Source: Streptomyces viridosporus (lineage in GTDB: Bacteria > Actinomycetota > Actinomycetes > Streptomycetales > Streptomycetaceae). Taken from it: DNA of 39,875 bases. The translations under genes and the position numbers were made by a program. The stretch lies in assembly GCF_002078235.1 (NCBI RefSeq), contig NZ_MSGP01000107.1, forward strand, positions 1-39,875. Reading direction: 5' to 3'. A model generated the notes under the pieces. The model was not told where the DNA came from. It saw only the letters and a program-made list of their open reading frames with translations, and searched no databases. This document shows positions 1-7,815 of this stretch, piece after piece (the first letter of the stretch is position 1; every line of letters begins with the position of its first letter).

Positions 1-1575
1 TCACAGGGGGATGTTGCCGTGCTTCTTCGGCGGCAGCGCGGCCCGCTTGGTGCGCAGCTGGCGCAGCCCGCGCACCAGGTGGCGGCGGGTCTCGGAGGGC
101 AGGACGACCGCGTCGACGTAGCCGCGCTCGGCGGCCGTGTAGGGGTTGAGCAGGGCCTCCTCGTACTCCCGGATCAGCCGGGCGCGGGTGGCCTCCGGAT
201 CGTCGGCGGCGGCGATGGCGCGCCGGTGCAGGATGTTGACCGCGCCCTGCGCGCCCATCACCGCGATCTGCGCGGTGGGCCAGGCCAGGTTCAGGTCGGC
301 GCCCAGGTGCTTGGAGCCCATCACGTCGTAGGCGCCGCCGAAGGCCTTGCGGGTGATCACCGTGATCAGCGGCACGGTCGCCTCGGCGTAGGCGTAGATC
401 AGCTTGGCGCCGCGGCGGATGATGCCGTCGTGCTCCTGGCCCACCCCGGGCAGGAAGCCGGGCACGTCCACGAAGGTGAGCACGGGCACGTTGAAGGCGT
501 CGCAGGTGCGCACGAACCGGGCCGCCTTCTCCGAGGCGGCGATGTCCAGGCAGCCGGCGAACTGCAGCGGCTGGTTGGCCACCACGCCCACCGGGCGGCC
601 CTCGACGCGGCCGAAGCCGGTGAGGATGTTCGGCGCGAACAGCGGCTGCGTCTCCAGGAACTCGCCGTCGTCCAGCACCCGCTCCAGCACCGCGCGCATG
701 TCGTAGGGCCGGTTCGCGCTGTCCGGCACCAGCGCGTCCAGCTCCCGGTCCGCCTCGCCGACCGCCAGGTCCGCCTCCTGCGGGAACGCCGGCGGCTCGG
801 CGAGGTTGTTGGACGGCAGGTAGGACAGCAGCTGCCGGACGTACTCGACCGCGTCCTTCTCGTCGCCGGCCAGGTGGTGGGCCACCCCGGAGGCGGTGTT
901 GTGGGTGCGGGCCCCGCCCAGCTCCTCGAAGCCCACCTCCTCGCCGGTCACCGTCTTGATCACGTCCGGGCCGGTGATGAACATGTGCGAGGTCCGGTCC
1001 ACCATGACCGTGAAGTCGGTGATCGCCGGCGAGTACACCGCGCCGCCCGCGCACGGCCCCACCACCAGGCTGATCTGCGGGACCACCCCGGAGGCGTGGG
1101 TGTTGCGGCGGAAGATCTCCCCGTAGGCGCCCAGCGCGGCCACCCCCTCCTGGATCCGCGCGCCGCCGGAGTCGTTGATGCCGATCACCGGGCAGCCGGT
1201 CTTCAGCGCGAAGTCCATCACCTTGACGATCTTCTGCCCGTACACCTCGCCCAGCGCCCCGCCGAAGACCGTGAAGTCCTGCGAGAACACCGCCACCGGC
1301 CGGCCGTCCACCGTGCCGTACCCGGTCACCACCCCGTCGCCGTAGGGCCGGTCGGCCTCCAGCCCGAAACTCGTGGAGCGGTGCCGGGCGAACTCGTCCA
1401 GCTCCACGAAGGAGTCCTCGTCCAGCAGCAGGGCGATCCGCTCCCGGGCGGTCAGCTTGCCCTTGGCGTGCTGCTTGGCCACCGCCCGCGCGGACCCGGC
1501 GTGCGTCGCCTCCTCGATGCGGCGCCGAAGATCCGCGAGCTTCCCCGCGGTCGTATGGATGTCGATGTCGTTCAC
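1..1575 (-). CDS. pccB: Propionyl-CoA carboxylase beta (carboxyltransferase) subunit
   Basis: A 524-residue biotin-dependent acyl-CoA carboxylase beta subunit with both crotonase-like carboxyltransferase halves, the full usual length. It transfers CO2 from biotin to an acyl-CoA, here most likely propionyl-CoA, giving (S)-methylmalonyl-CoA. The N-terminal half has the GGARIQEGV oxyanion segment; the C-terminal half has [15 protein letters not shown] and ends in KKHGNIPL as in actinobacterial PccB. Asp at about residue 417 in GGAYDVM matches the Asp that sets propionyl preference in Streptomyces PccB (Asp422). The start is GTG with GGGGTGAG upstream. It lies 27 bases behind the mutase gene, so the pair encodes successive steps of propionyl-CoA to succinyl-CoA conversion. 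The biotin carboxylase/carrier alpha subunit is not in the window. Family call is firm; acetyl- or other short acyl-CoA use cannot be excluded. Confidence 0.93.
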   Translation of the reverse strand: MNDIDIHTTAGKLADLRRRIEEATHAGSARAVAKQHAKGKLTARERIALLLDEDSFVELDEFARHRSTSFGLEADRPYGDGVVTGYGTVDGRPVAVFSQDFTVFGGALGEVYGQKIVKVMDFALKTGCPVIGINDSGGARIQEGVAALGAYGEIFRRNTHASGVVPQISLVVGPCAGGAVYSPAITDFTVMVDRTSHMFITGPDVIKTVTGEEVGFEELGGARTHNTASGVAHHLAGDEKDAVEYVRQLLSYLPSNNLAEPPAFPQEADLAVGEADRELDALVPDSANRPYDMRAVLERVLDDGEFLETQPLFAPNILTGFGRVEGRPVGVVANQPLQFAGCLDIAASEKAARFVRTCDAFNVPVLTFVDVPGFLPGVGQEHDGIIRRGAKLIYAYAEATVPLITVITRKAFGGAYDVMGSKHLGADLNLAWPTAQIAVMGAQGAVNILHRRAIAAADDPEATRARLIREYEEALLNPYTAAERGYVDAVVLPSETRRHLVRGLRQLRTKRAALPPKKHGNIPL

Positions 1576-1602
1576 TGGTTGCTCACCCCGAGGCTCATCG
1601 GT

Positions 1603-3189
1603 TCAGAAGGTGTCGTGGGGGACGTACACGCCCCAGACGTCGCGCAGGGCATGGGAGACCTCGCCGACGGTGGCGCGCAGCCGCAGGGCCTCGCGCATCG
1701 GGGGCAGGACGTTGTCGGTGCCCCGGGCGGCGGTGCGCAGGGCGTCGAGGGCGCGTTCGACGGCGTCCTTGTCGCGTTCCTCGCGCAGGGCGGCGAGGCG
1801 CTCGCACTGGTCGAGTTCGATCTGCGGGTCGACGCGCAGCGGTTCGTACGGTTCCTCCTCGTCGAGGACGTGCGCGTTGACTCCGACCACGGTGCGTCCC
1901 TTGTGGTCGATCTCCTGCGCGATCCGGTAGGCGGAGCGTTCGATCTCGGACTTCTGGAAGCCCTCCTCGATCGCCGCGACGGCGCCGCCGCGGTCCTCCA
2001 CGGCCCGGATCAGCTCCAGGGCCGCCGCTTCCAGGTCGTCGGTCATCGACTCCATGAAGTAGGAGCCGGCGAAGGGGTCGACGGTCTTGGTCACGTCGGT
2101 CTCGTAGGCGATGACCTGCTGGGTGCGCAGGGCCAGGCGCGCCGCCTTCTGGGTGGGCAGGGCGATGGCCTCGTCGTAGGAGTTGGTGTGCAGGGACTGC
2201 GTCCCGCCCAGGACCGCGCCCAGGCCCTGCAGGGCGACCCGGACGAGGTTGACTTCCGGCTGCTGCGCGGTCAGTTGCACACCGGCGGTCTGGGTGTGGA
2301 AGCGCAGCATCTGCGACTTCGGGTTCCGGGCGCCGAATTCCTCACGCATGACGCGTGCCCAGATGCGGCGGGCGGCACGGAACTTCGCGATCTCCTCCAG
2401 CAGCGTGGTGCGGGCGACGAAGAAGAACGACAGGCGCGGGGCGAAGTCGTCGACGTCCAGACCGGCGGCGACCGCGGTGCGCACGTACTCCTTGGCGTTG
2501 GCGAGGGTGAAGGCGATCTCCTGCGCGGGCGTGGCTCCGGCCTCGGCCATGTGGTAGCCGGAGATGGAGATCGTGTTCCAGCGCGGCAGCTCCCGGTGGC
2601 AGTAGGCGAAGATGTCGCTGATCAGCCGCAGGGACTGCTTCGGCGGGAAGATGTAGGTGCCGCGGGCGATGTACTCCTTGAGCACGTCGTTCTGGATCGT
2701 CCCGGTCAGCAGGCTGCCCGGGACGCCCTGCTCGGCCGCGACCAGCTGGTACAGCAGGAGCAGCGTCGAGGCCGGGGCGTTGATCGTCATCGACGTCGAC
2801 ACCTTGTCGAGCGGCAGGCCCTGGAACAGCGTGCGCATGTCCTGGATCGAGTCGATCGCCACACCGACCTTGCCGACCTCGCCCCGGGCCAGGGGCTCGT
2901 CGGAGTCGTAGCCCATCTGTGTCGGCAGGTCGAAGGCCACGCTCAGGCCCCCGGTGCCGGCGCCGACCAGCTCGTGGTAGCGCTCGTTGGACTCCTTCGC
3001 GGTGCCGAACCCGGCGTACTGCCGCATCGTCCAGGGCCGCCCGGTGTACATCGACGGATACACGCCGCGGGTGAACGGGAACTGCCCCGGGGCGCCCAGC
3101 GCGGTGTCCGCGTCGAAGTCCGTCAGTGTCCGGCCGTCGTAGACCGGCTGGATCGGCAGACCGGACTCACTGCGTGCGAAGGAATCCAC
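1603..3189 (-). CDS. Methylmalonyl-CoA mutase large subunit lacking the B12 domain
   Basis: A 528-residue acyl-CoA mutase large subunit: the substrate-binding TIM barrel is complete and the protein stops just where the linker to the cobalamin domain would begin, so no DxHxxG B12 domain is present. Aligning by eye with Propionibacterium MutB gives a constant offset of 31 residues: Tyr44, Met47, Arg51, Thr54, Arg56 and Tyr58 match Tyr75, Met78, Arg82, Thr85, Arg87 and Tyr89; Arg176 matches Arg207 and His213 matches His244. Tyr89 and Arg207 hold the free carboxylate of methylmalonyl-CoA and are replaced in isobutyryl- and 2-hydroxyisobutyryl-CoA mutases, so methylmalonyl-CoA is the predicted substrate. 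A separate B12-binding subunit must exist elsewhere. GTG start with AGGAG ahead; first gene of the mutase-pccB operon, divergent from the TetR gene. Confidence 0.9.
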   Translation of the reverse strand: MDSFARSESGLPIQPVYDGRTLTDFDADTALGAPGQFPFTRGVYPSMYTGRPWTMRQYAGFGTAKESNERYHELVGAGTGGLSVAFDLPTQMGYDSDEPLARGEVGKVGVAIDSIQDMRTLFQGLPLDKVSTSMTINAPASTLLLLYQLVAAEQGVPGSLLTGTIQNDVLKEYIARGTYIFPPKQSLRLISDIFAYCHRELPRWNTISISGYHMAEAGATPAQEIAFTLANAKEYVRTAVAAGLDVDDFAPRLSFFFVARTTLLEEIAKFRAARRIWARVMREEFGARNPKSQMLRFHTQTAGVQLTAQQPEVNLVRVALQGLGAVLGGTQSLHTNSYDEAIALPTQKAARLALRTQQVIAYETDVTKTVDPFAGSYFMESMTDDLEAAALELIRAVEDRGGAVAAIEEGFQKSEIERSAYRIAQEIDHKGRTVVGVNAHVLDEEEPYEPLRVDPQIELDQCERLAALREERDKDAVERALDALRTAARGTDNVLPPMREALRLRATVGEVSHALRDVWGVYVPHDTF

Positions 3190-3220
3190 ATCGATCTCCT
3201 CTGGTACCCAATCTCTTATG

Positions 3221-3239
3221 AACGGTACTCAGTACCATT
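3221..3239. promoter_or_regulatory. Palindrome between mutase and TetR gene, candidate TetR operator
   Basis: The arms GGTACT and AGTACC flank a single C, and outer AAC/ATT extend the symmetry. It lies in the 100-base divergent region between the mutase start (3189) and the TetR start (3290), the normal place for an autoregulatory TetR-family operator. It bears no resemblance to the 21-bp box found elsewhere in the window. Confidence 0.6.
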
Positions 3240-3289
3240 CCGGTGGGCAAGTGGCCCCCGGGGACCGAGACGAGGGAGGATGGGTGATC

Positions 3290-3976
3290 ATGAGCAAGCC
3301 AGCCGCGCGAACCCGGCTCGCGGACGCCGCCTTCGCCCTGTTCGACGAGCGCGGATACGAGCAGACCACGGTCGACGACATCGCCGAACGGGCCGGCGTG
3401 GGCCGCACCACCTTCTTCCGGCACTACCGGTCCAAGGAAGACGTCATCTTCCCCGACCACGACCGGATGCTCGAGCAGATCCAGGACCGCCTGGCCACCT
3501 CCAGCCACGCGACCGCCCTGGCCGCCGTCTCCGACGCGGTCCGCCTGGTGCTGCTGCACTACCTCGCCGAAGGCGACCTCGCCCGCCGGCGGTACCGGCT
3601 CACCAGCAAGGTCGCCGCGCTCCGCGACCGCGAGATCGCCAGCGTGGCCCGCTACCAGCGCCTGTTCCGCGAGTTCATCGCGAACTGGATGGGGGACTCC
3701 ACCGAGTCGGCTTCGCTCAGGGCCGAGCTCATGGCCGCGGCCGTCGTCGCGGCCCACAACCACGTGCTGCGCCGGTGGCTCCGGGGCGAGTCCCCCGACC
3801 CCGTCGCGGAGGTCGATGAAGCGATGCGCGAGGTGCTCTCCCTGTTTCCCGGACCCCGGTCCCCCTCGGAGACCGGTGACGGCGGCACCACCGTCGTCGC
3901 CTTCCGGACCGGACAGGACCTCGACCTCCTGCTCCCCTCGCTGCGGCGCCTCGTCGAGGGGCAGACCGGGCAGTGA
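3290..3976 (+). CDS. TetR-family transcriptional regulator
   Basis: A 228-residue TetR-family repressor. The N-terminal helix-turn-helix (about residues 10-55) reads TTVDDIAERAGVGRTTFFRH followed by YRSKEDV, canonical for the family; the C-terminal ligand-binding region is helical and unclassified, and the last 40 residues look disordered. I place the start at ATG 3290, nine bases after GGGAGGA; a GTG at 3284 and an ATG at 3218 are in frame, but the first has poor spacing and the second lies in the operator. Divergent from the mutase-pccB operon with a palindrome between them, it probably represses that operon and itself, perhaps sensing an acyl-CoA. Whether it also controls the 21-bp-box operons is open; its own promoter lacks that box. 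Confidence 0.9.
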   Translation: MSKPAARTRLADAAFALFDERGYEQTTVDDIAERAGVGRTTFFRHYRSKEDVIFPDHDRMLEQIQDRLATSSHATALAAVSDAVRLVLLHYLAEGDLARRRYRLTSKVAALRDREIASVARYQRLFREFIANWMGDSTESASLRAELMAAAVVAAHNHVLRRWLRGESPDPVAEVDEAMREVLSLFPGPRSPSETGDGGTTVVAFRTGQDLDLLLPSLRRLVEGQTGQ

Positions 3977-3983
3977 GCGACCC

Positions 3984-4009
3984 TCCCGTGGATCCCGGGG
4001 TCCACGGGA
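3984..4009. terminator. Stem-loop after the TetR gene
   Basis: An 11-bp stem (TCCCGTGGATC with GGTCCACGGGA, one G-T pair) around a CCGG loop begins eight bases after the TetR stop codon. There is no U-tract, as is common for actinobacterial terminators. Confidence 0.5.
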
Positions 4010-4496
4010 CCGCCGCCCCCGGGTGCGCCGTTCCGGCGCGCCACGGCCCTCGGGGCACCGCCGAGCACCGTCACCGGCGGGCATCGCACCGGACGGCCGT
4101 GCGGGGCGCCGCAACGGGCGGCTCCGGCCGGGTTCCGCCGGTCGCCGCCGCGCGGACAGGCGGCGCGGTGGCGGCCTGAGCCGGTCCGCGGCCGGTCCGG
4201 ACATCACCGCGCCGGTGCCGGACCGCCCGAAGCGGGTCCGCAGCGGGGCGGGCACCCGGGGCCGGCCCGCTGCCGACCGGGCCCGCCGAGGCCACGTCGC
4301 CTCCCGCCGTGCCAGGCGGAAACAGATCGCCGAGTGCGGACGGAATGGTTTGCGGCGGTGAAACCGCCGAGCCCGCAAGCCGAACGGCACACAGCACCCG
4401 TCCCTCGATCCGGGGCTCTGCGGGGCATCGGGCGGCAGCGTACTGACGCCGCATCAAGAACGGCCCGACCATCACGGACCTTTGTTCCGGGGCCGC

Positions 4497-4553
4497 GTCA
4501 CGGGCGAGGAGCATGGACGCCCAGGCGCCGACCGGGCGTCCGTGCGCCGTGAC
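4497..4553. other. Two-tier stem-loop of unknown role
   Basis: Outer arms GTCACGG (4497-4503) and CCGTGAC (4547-4553) enclose inner arms CATGGACGCCC (4512-4522) and GGGCGTCCGTG (4534-4544, one G-T pair) with an 11-base loop. The nested pairing suggests a structured transcript or a strong terminator rather than coding sequence. Confidence 0.4.
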
Positions 4554-4600
4554 GGGGTGCGTGGTTTGCGATTCCGCAGCTTCCCTGGACATCGGCCGGA

Positions 4601-4620
4601 GGGCTTGCGAGCGCAAGCCC
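4601..4620. other. 20-base palindrome upstream of the alcohol dehydrogenase promoter
   Basis: GGGCTTGCG and CGCAAGCCC are separated by two bases, and TTTT follows 16 bases later. It sits 30 bases before the -35 hexamer. It could insulate the promoter as a terminator or be a protein-binding site; the sequence alone does not decide. Confidence 0.4.
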
Positions 4621-4650
4621 CGGCGGGCACGACCTTTTCCGGAAAGACTC

Positions 4651-4679
4651 TTGACACCCCGAATCAAACGCTGTGTGAT
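4651..4679 (+). promoter_or_regulatory. Sigma-70-type promoter of the alcohol dehydrogenase operon
   Basis: TTGACA at 4651-4656 is a perfect -35; 17 bases later TGTGAT at 4674-4679 is a plausible -10. The 21-bp box at 4661-4681 fills the spacer and covers the -10, the arrangement expected for a repressor that blocks RNA polymerase. The start codon follows 33 bases after the -10. Confidence 0.65.
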
Positions 4680-4681
4680 TA
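4661..4681 (-). promoter_or_regulatory. 21-bp regulon box A (alcohol dehydrogenase operon)
   Basis: Read on the minus strand: left arm TAATCACAC, spacer AGC, right arm GTTTGATTC. One of ten copies in the window; ends 31 bases before the GTG of the dehydrogenase gene and overlaps its promoter. Confidence 0.75.
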
Positions 4682-4712
4682 CCGCCACTGTCGGCGTGAG
4701 GGAGGTCACACG

Positions 4713-5825
4713 GTGAAGTCGAAGGCAGCCATCCTCTGGGAAACGGGCCAACCGTGGAGCGTTGAGGAGATCGAGCTCGATCCACCACGGCAGCACGAGG
4801 TTCTCGTACGGATCGAGGCCGCCGGCATGTGCCACTCCGACGACCATGTCCGTCTCGGCGACGGGTACGCCGCCCTTCCCACCATCGGTGGACACGAGGG
4901 CGCGGGCGTCGTCGAGCAGGTCGGTCCCGGCATCGAGCACCTGGCGGTGGGCGACCACGTGGTCTTCTCGTTCCTCCCCGCCTGCGGAAGGTGCCGGTGG
5001 TGCGCCACCGGGCGGTCCAACCTGTGCGACTACGGCCAGTTCCTGATGGAAGGCTCGATGATCAGCGGCGGGTACCGCGCGCACGCCCGGGGCAGGGACG
5101 TCGGCACGCTCTCCCTCGTCGGCACGTTCAGCGAGCGCACGGTCGTGCACGAGACGTCGGTCGTGAAGATCGACCCGGACATCCCCTTCGAGGTGGCCTG
5201 CCTGCTCGGCTGCGGTGTGCCGACCGGCTGGGGCTCGTCGGTCAACATCGGCAAGGTCCGGCCCGGCGAGACCGTCGTGGTGGTGGGGATCGGCGGCATC
5301 GGCGCCAACGCGATCCAGGGCGCCCGGATGTGCGGCGCGCGGAACATCGTGGCCGTCGACCCGGTGGCCTTCAAGACCGACCGGGCGAAGGTCCTCGGCG
5401 CCACGCACACCGCGGCCTCCATGGAGGAGGCGATGGGCCTCGTGCGGGACATCACCCGGGGCGTCATGGCCGACGTCGGGGTGTGCACGATCGGCGTGGT
5501 CGAGGGAGGGATGGTCCAGCCGTTCCTCGACCTGGTCTCCAAGGGCGGTCGCGCGGTCCTCACCGGCATGGCCCGCAACGTCGACGACAAGCCGACCCTG
5601 GGCCTGCAGATGTTCGCGCTGTTCGAGAAGTCCCTGCTCGGCACCGTGTACGGCGGCTGCAACCCGCGCGCCGACATCCCCCGCCTCGCCGAGCTGTACC
5701 GAGCAGGAAAGCTCCAGCTCGACGAGTTGGTCACCCGCACCTACTCCCTCGACCAGATCAACGAGGGCTACGCCGACATGCTCGCAGGCAAGAACATCCG
5801 CGGCGTGATCGTCAACCAGTTCTGA
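4713..5825 (+). CDS. NDMA-dependent (mycofactocin-type) zinc alcohol dehydrogenase
   Basis: A 370-residue zinc alcohol dehydrogenase of the Rxyl_3153/NDMA-dependent class, nicotinoproteins that hold NAD tightly and pass electrons to mycofactocin rather than to free NAD. Catalytic zinc ligands are Cys40, His61 and Cys167; structural zinc Cys91, Cys94, Cys97 and Cys105; the nucleotide loop is GIGGIG at 192-197. Class-typical runs are KAAILWETGQPWSVEEIELD, CGRCRWCATGRSNLCD and GCGVPTGWGS. GTG at 4713 has GGGAGG eight bases ahead and fits the family N-terminus; an upstream ATG in frame does not. It leads an operon with a P450 and a ferredoxin and likely oxidises an alcohol made by the P450. Box A lies in its promoter. 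No mycofactocin biosynthesis gene is in the window, so that must be supplied elsewhere. Confidence 0.9.
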   Translation: MKSKAAILWETGQPWSVEEIELDPPRQHEVLVRIEAAGMCHSDDHVRLGDGYAALPTIGGHEGAGVVEQVGPGIEHLAVGDHVVFSFLPACGRCRWCATGRSNLCDYGQFLMEGSMISGGYRAHARGRDVGTLSLVGTFSERTVVHETSVVKIDPDIPFEVACLLGCGVPTGWGSSVNIGKVRPGETVVVVGIGGIGANAIQGARMCGARNIVAVDPVAFKTDRAKVLGATHTAASMEEAMGLVRDITRGVMADVGVCTIGVVEGGMVQPFLDLVSKGGRAVLTGMARNVDDKPTLGLQMFALFEKSLLGTVYGGCNPRADIPRLAELYRAGKLQLDELVTRTYSLDQINEGYADMLAGKNIRGVIVNQF

Positions 5826-5851
5826 CCCGGTCCCGCCGCCGAGGAGGCTCC

Positions 5852-7066
5852 GTGACAACGACGCACCAGGACGACAGCCAGCAGCTCGACCACGAACAGC
5901 GACTCGCCGAACGGCTCAGCCACTTCGACATCTTCAGCTGGGAGGACCAGCAGGTGAAGTGGGAGCTGTTCGCCTACGCCCGGGACCGGTGCCCGGTGGC
6001 GCACACCGACGGGAACGGCGGTTTCCACATCGTCAGCCGGTACGAGGACGTCCGGCGGGTCATGGAGGACTGGGAGACGTTCTCCTCGACCGAGTCGCCC
6101 CTGGTCCCGACCGGGGTGCCCTCGCTCTGCCCCATCGACGACGACCCGCCCGTCCAGACCGCCGCCCGGCAGCTGCTCAACCCGCTGTTCTCCCGCAAGG
6201 CGCTCGCGCCGTACGAGGAGGCGATGCACCGGACCGCCCGGGACCTGATCGACGCGTTCGTCGACCGCGGCTCCGCCGAGATCCTCAACGAGTACGCCGG
6301 CCCCTACGTCGGCCGGATGCTCACGAAGGTGATCTTCAACGACCTCACCGACGAGGAGCTCAAGGCGGCCCAGGAGCTCGCGCTCGCCGTGGCCGAGGGA
6401 GCCACACCGGAGCTGTTCGGGCAGCTGTTCGTCATGTGCACCGAGTACCTGGAGCGCGCCAAGAAGCGCGGGATCACCGGCGACGGTGTGCTGGCCCGCC
6501 TCGTCAACGGCCGCTTCGGCGACCGGCCCCTGTCCCATGAGGAACAGGTCGGCTGCCTGGGCATCCTGATCCTCGGCGGCCTGGACACCACCCGTGCCGC
6601 GATCGGCAACATCACCTACCGGCTCACCCAGCACCCCGGGCTCGAGGACCGGCTGCGGGACCCCGCCTGGGTGCGCCGGGACATGGACGAGTTCCTCCGT
6701 CTGGACTCCCCGGTCGCCGCGATGGCCCGCGTGGCGACCCGGGACGTCGAGCTCAACGGGGTGCTGATCAGGAAGGGCGAGCGGGTGCAGGTCCGGTTCG
6801 ACTCCGCCAACCGGGACACCGCCAAGTTCCGCGACGCCGACCGGCTCGTCTTCGACGAGGCGCGCAGCGGCCACGCGGCCTTCGGCATGGGGGTCCACCG
6901 CTGCGTCGGCTCCAACATGGCCCGGATGCAGATCGAGATCGCCTTCGAGGAGCTGCTGAAGAGGGTCAGGAACATCCGGCTCGCCCCGACCGCCGACATC
7001 ACCTGGGTGCCGGGCCAGAGCAACGCGCTCCACGCCGTCGACGTCGAGTTCGACCGGGTGGGGTGA
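5852..7066 (+). CDS. Cytochrome P450 (first)
   Basis: A 404-residue soluble bacterial class I P450, full length. The I-helix oxygen-binding motif is GGLDTT (242-247), the K-helix ExxR is EFLR (280-283) and the heme loop FGMGVHRCVG carries the Cys351 ligand. No membrane anchor is present. The GTG start has GAGGAGG just ahead. It follows the alcohol dehydrogenase by 26 bases and precedes its likely redox partner, a 3Fe-4S ferredoxin, by six bases. Hydroxylation of an unactivated carbon followed by dehydrogenation of the resulting alcohol is the natural reading. A ferredoxin reductase is missing here. Substrate and CYP family number cannot be given from sequence alone. Confidence 0.93.
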   Translation: MTTTHQDDSQQLDHEQRLAERLSHFDIFSWEDQQVKWELFAYARDRCPVAHTDGNGGFHIVSRYEDVRRVMEDWETFSSTESPLVPTGVPSLCPIDDDPPVQTAARQLLNPLFSRKALAPYEEAMHRTARDLIDAFVDRGSAEILNEYAGPYVGRMLTKVIFNDLTDEELKAAQELALAVAEGATPELFGQLFVMCTEYLERAKKRGITGDGVLARLVNGRFGDRPLSHEEQVGCLGILILGGLDTTRAAIGNITYRLTQHPGLEDRLRDPAWVRRDMDEFLRLDSPVAAMARVATRDVELNGVLIRKGERVQVRFDSANRDTAKFRDADRLVFDEARSGHAAFGMGVHRCVGSNMARMQIEIAFEELLKRVRNIRLAPTADITWVPGQSNALHAVDVEFDRVG

Positions 7067-7072
7067 GCGGCC

Positions 7073-7261
7073 GTGAAGGTCCATGCCGACACCGCCCGGT
7101 GCCAGGGTCACGGCCGGTGCGCGCTGCTCGCCCCGGACGTCTTCGACGTGGACGACGACGGCAAGGTCGTCGTGCTGCTCGCGGACGTCGGCGACGACCA
7201 CGCCGCCGACGTCCGCGAGGCCGTGACGAGCTGCCCGGAGGCCGCGCTCGAGGTTGTCTGA
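7073..7261 (+). CDS. 3Fe-4S ferredoxin, P450 redox partner
   Basis: A 62-residue ferredoxin with Cys10, His13, Cys16 and Cys54: the CxxHxxC...CP pattern of actinobacterial [3Fe-4S] ferredoxins in which the second cluster cysteine is replaced. It is acidic in the middle (DVDDDGK) as expected for docking to a P450. GTG start six bases after the P450 stop, so translation is coupled. It should deliver electrons to the P450 just upstream, possibly also to the second P450 at 16710-17945, which has no ferredoxin of its own. Confidence 0.93.
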   Translation: MKVHADTARCQGHGRCALLAPDVFDVDDDGKVVVLLADVGDDHAADVREAVTSCPEAALEVV

Positions 7262-7263
7262 CC

Positions 7264-7293
7264 GTCCCGGCCCGACCCGGTTCGGGCCGGGAC
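7264..7293. terminator. Terminator of the alcohol dehydrogenase-P450-ferredoxin operon
   Basis: A perfect 12-bp stem, arms GTCCCGGCCCGA and TCGGGCCGGGAC with a six-base loop, begins two bases after the ferredoxin stop codon. Confidence 0.75.
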
Positions 7294-7397
7294 CCCGCAT
7301 GCCGGGCACCCCCGCCCCGGCTCCCGCTCCACAGCTGTCCGTGCATCACGCCCCTCGGCCCGCGAAGGAGACCGACACCGTCGCCGACCCGGAACCG

Positions 7398-7640
7398 ATG
7401 ACGGCGGGGCTGCGGCTGCTCGGGCGCGGCCCCGTCGCCCTGCTGCACGGCGACCCGCACATCGGCGACACCTACGTCACCGAGGACGGCCGGACGGGCT
7501 TCGCCGACTGGCGGTGCGTACTGCGCGGGTCGTGGGCGTACGACGTCTCCCACCTGCTCACCGGCGGGTCGGCGGTGGAGGACCACGACCCGGTCGCGCT
7601 CCTGCGCGACGCTCCCGGTGCCGGTCACGGCAGGACGTGA
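7398..7640 (+). pseudogene. Remnant of an APH-family small-molecule kinase
   Basis: Only the C-terminal third of an aminoglycoside-phosphotransferase-like (ecdysteroid-kinase/APH superfamily) protein can be read. It keeps the catalytic-loop region LLHGDPHIGDTY, where intact relatives have HxDxHxxN with Asn rather than the Asp seen here, and the metal-binding segment GFADWRCVLRGSWAYDVSHLL. No N-lobe is recognisable upstream: the frame there is a Pro/Ala-rich run, and the ferredoxin terminator intervenes. No Shine-Dalgarno sequence precedes the first ATG. I read it as a truncated, inactive gene left by rearrangement. A second, intact kinase of the same superfamily lies at 9592-10659. Confidence 0.6.
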
Positions 7641-7690
7641 GGCGCACCGCACGCCCTTCTCCCGGAACGTCCGGAAGAAGGGCGATGACT

Positions 7691-7711
7691 TAACCAATCA
7701 ACGCTTGGTAA
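7691..7711 (+). promoter_or_regulatory. 21-bp regulon box I (crotonase-SDR operon)
   Basis: Left arm TAACCAATC, spacer AAC, right arm GCTTGGTAA. It stands in the intergenic region ahead of the crotonase gene, 104 bases before its GTG, in an AT-richer patch. Confidence 0.7.
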
Positions 7712-7815
7712 TGTGGGGAGGGCCACGCCTTCCCGCCCTCTCCGATGTGGGCCGCAGACGTCGGCGTGCCGTGTGGTCGTCGCCTCCGCTTGCCGCGGAG
7801 CCCGAAGGGAGAGAT

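Larger units (their letters stand above)
3977..4712. other. Long non-coding region between TetR and alcohol dehydrogenase
   Basis: I find no gene in these 736 bases. Open frames run through it on both strands, but their translations are Arg/Pro/Gly/Ala-rich, resemble no family I know and are the frames expected from very high GC. Local base composition is uneven, with AT-richer patches around 4320-4360 and 4440-4490. It holds the terminator of the TetR gene, a two-tier stem-loop at 4497-4553, a palindrome at 4601-4620 and the promoter with a regulon box at 4651-4682. It may be a decayed gene or a boundary between the propionate module and the catabolic island. Confidence 0.6.

Noticed and set aside
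3218..3289. Upstream ATG 3218 as start of the TetR gene
   Set aside because: It overlaps the palindromic operator, has no Shine-Dalgarno sequence, and the extra residues are unlike TetR N-termini; ATG 3290 has GGGAGGA at good spacing.
19..3819. Very long open frame on the plus strand opposite pccB and the mutase gene
   Set aside because: Its translation is Arg/Gly/His/Val-rich without any family resemblance; it is the antisense frame expected in DNA of this GC content, while the minus-strand frames are clear known proteins.
4829..5851. Large in-frame N-terminal extension of the first P450 gene overlapping the alcohol dehydrogenase gene
   Set aside because: The extension is an Arg/Pro-rich shadow frame; GTG 5852 follows GAGGAGG and gives a normal P450 length.
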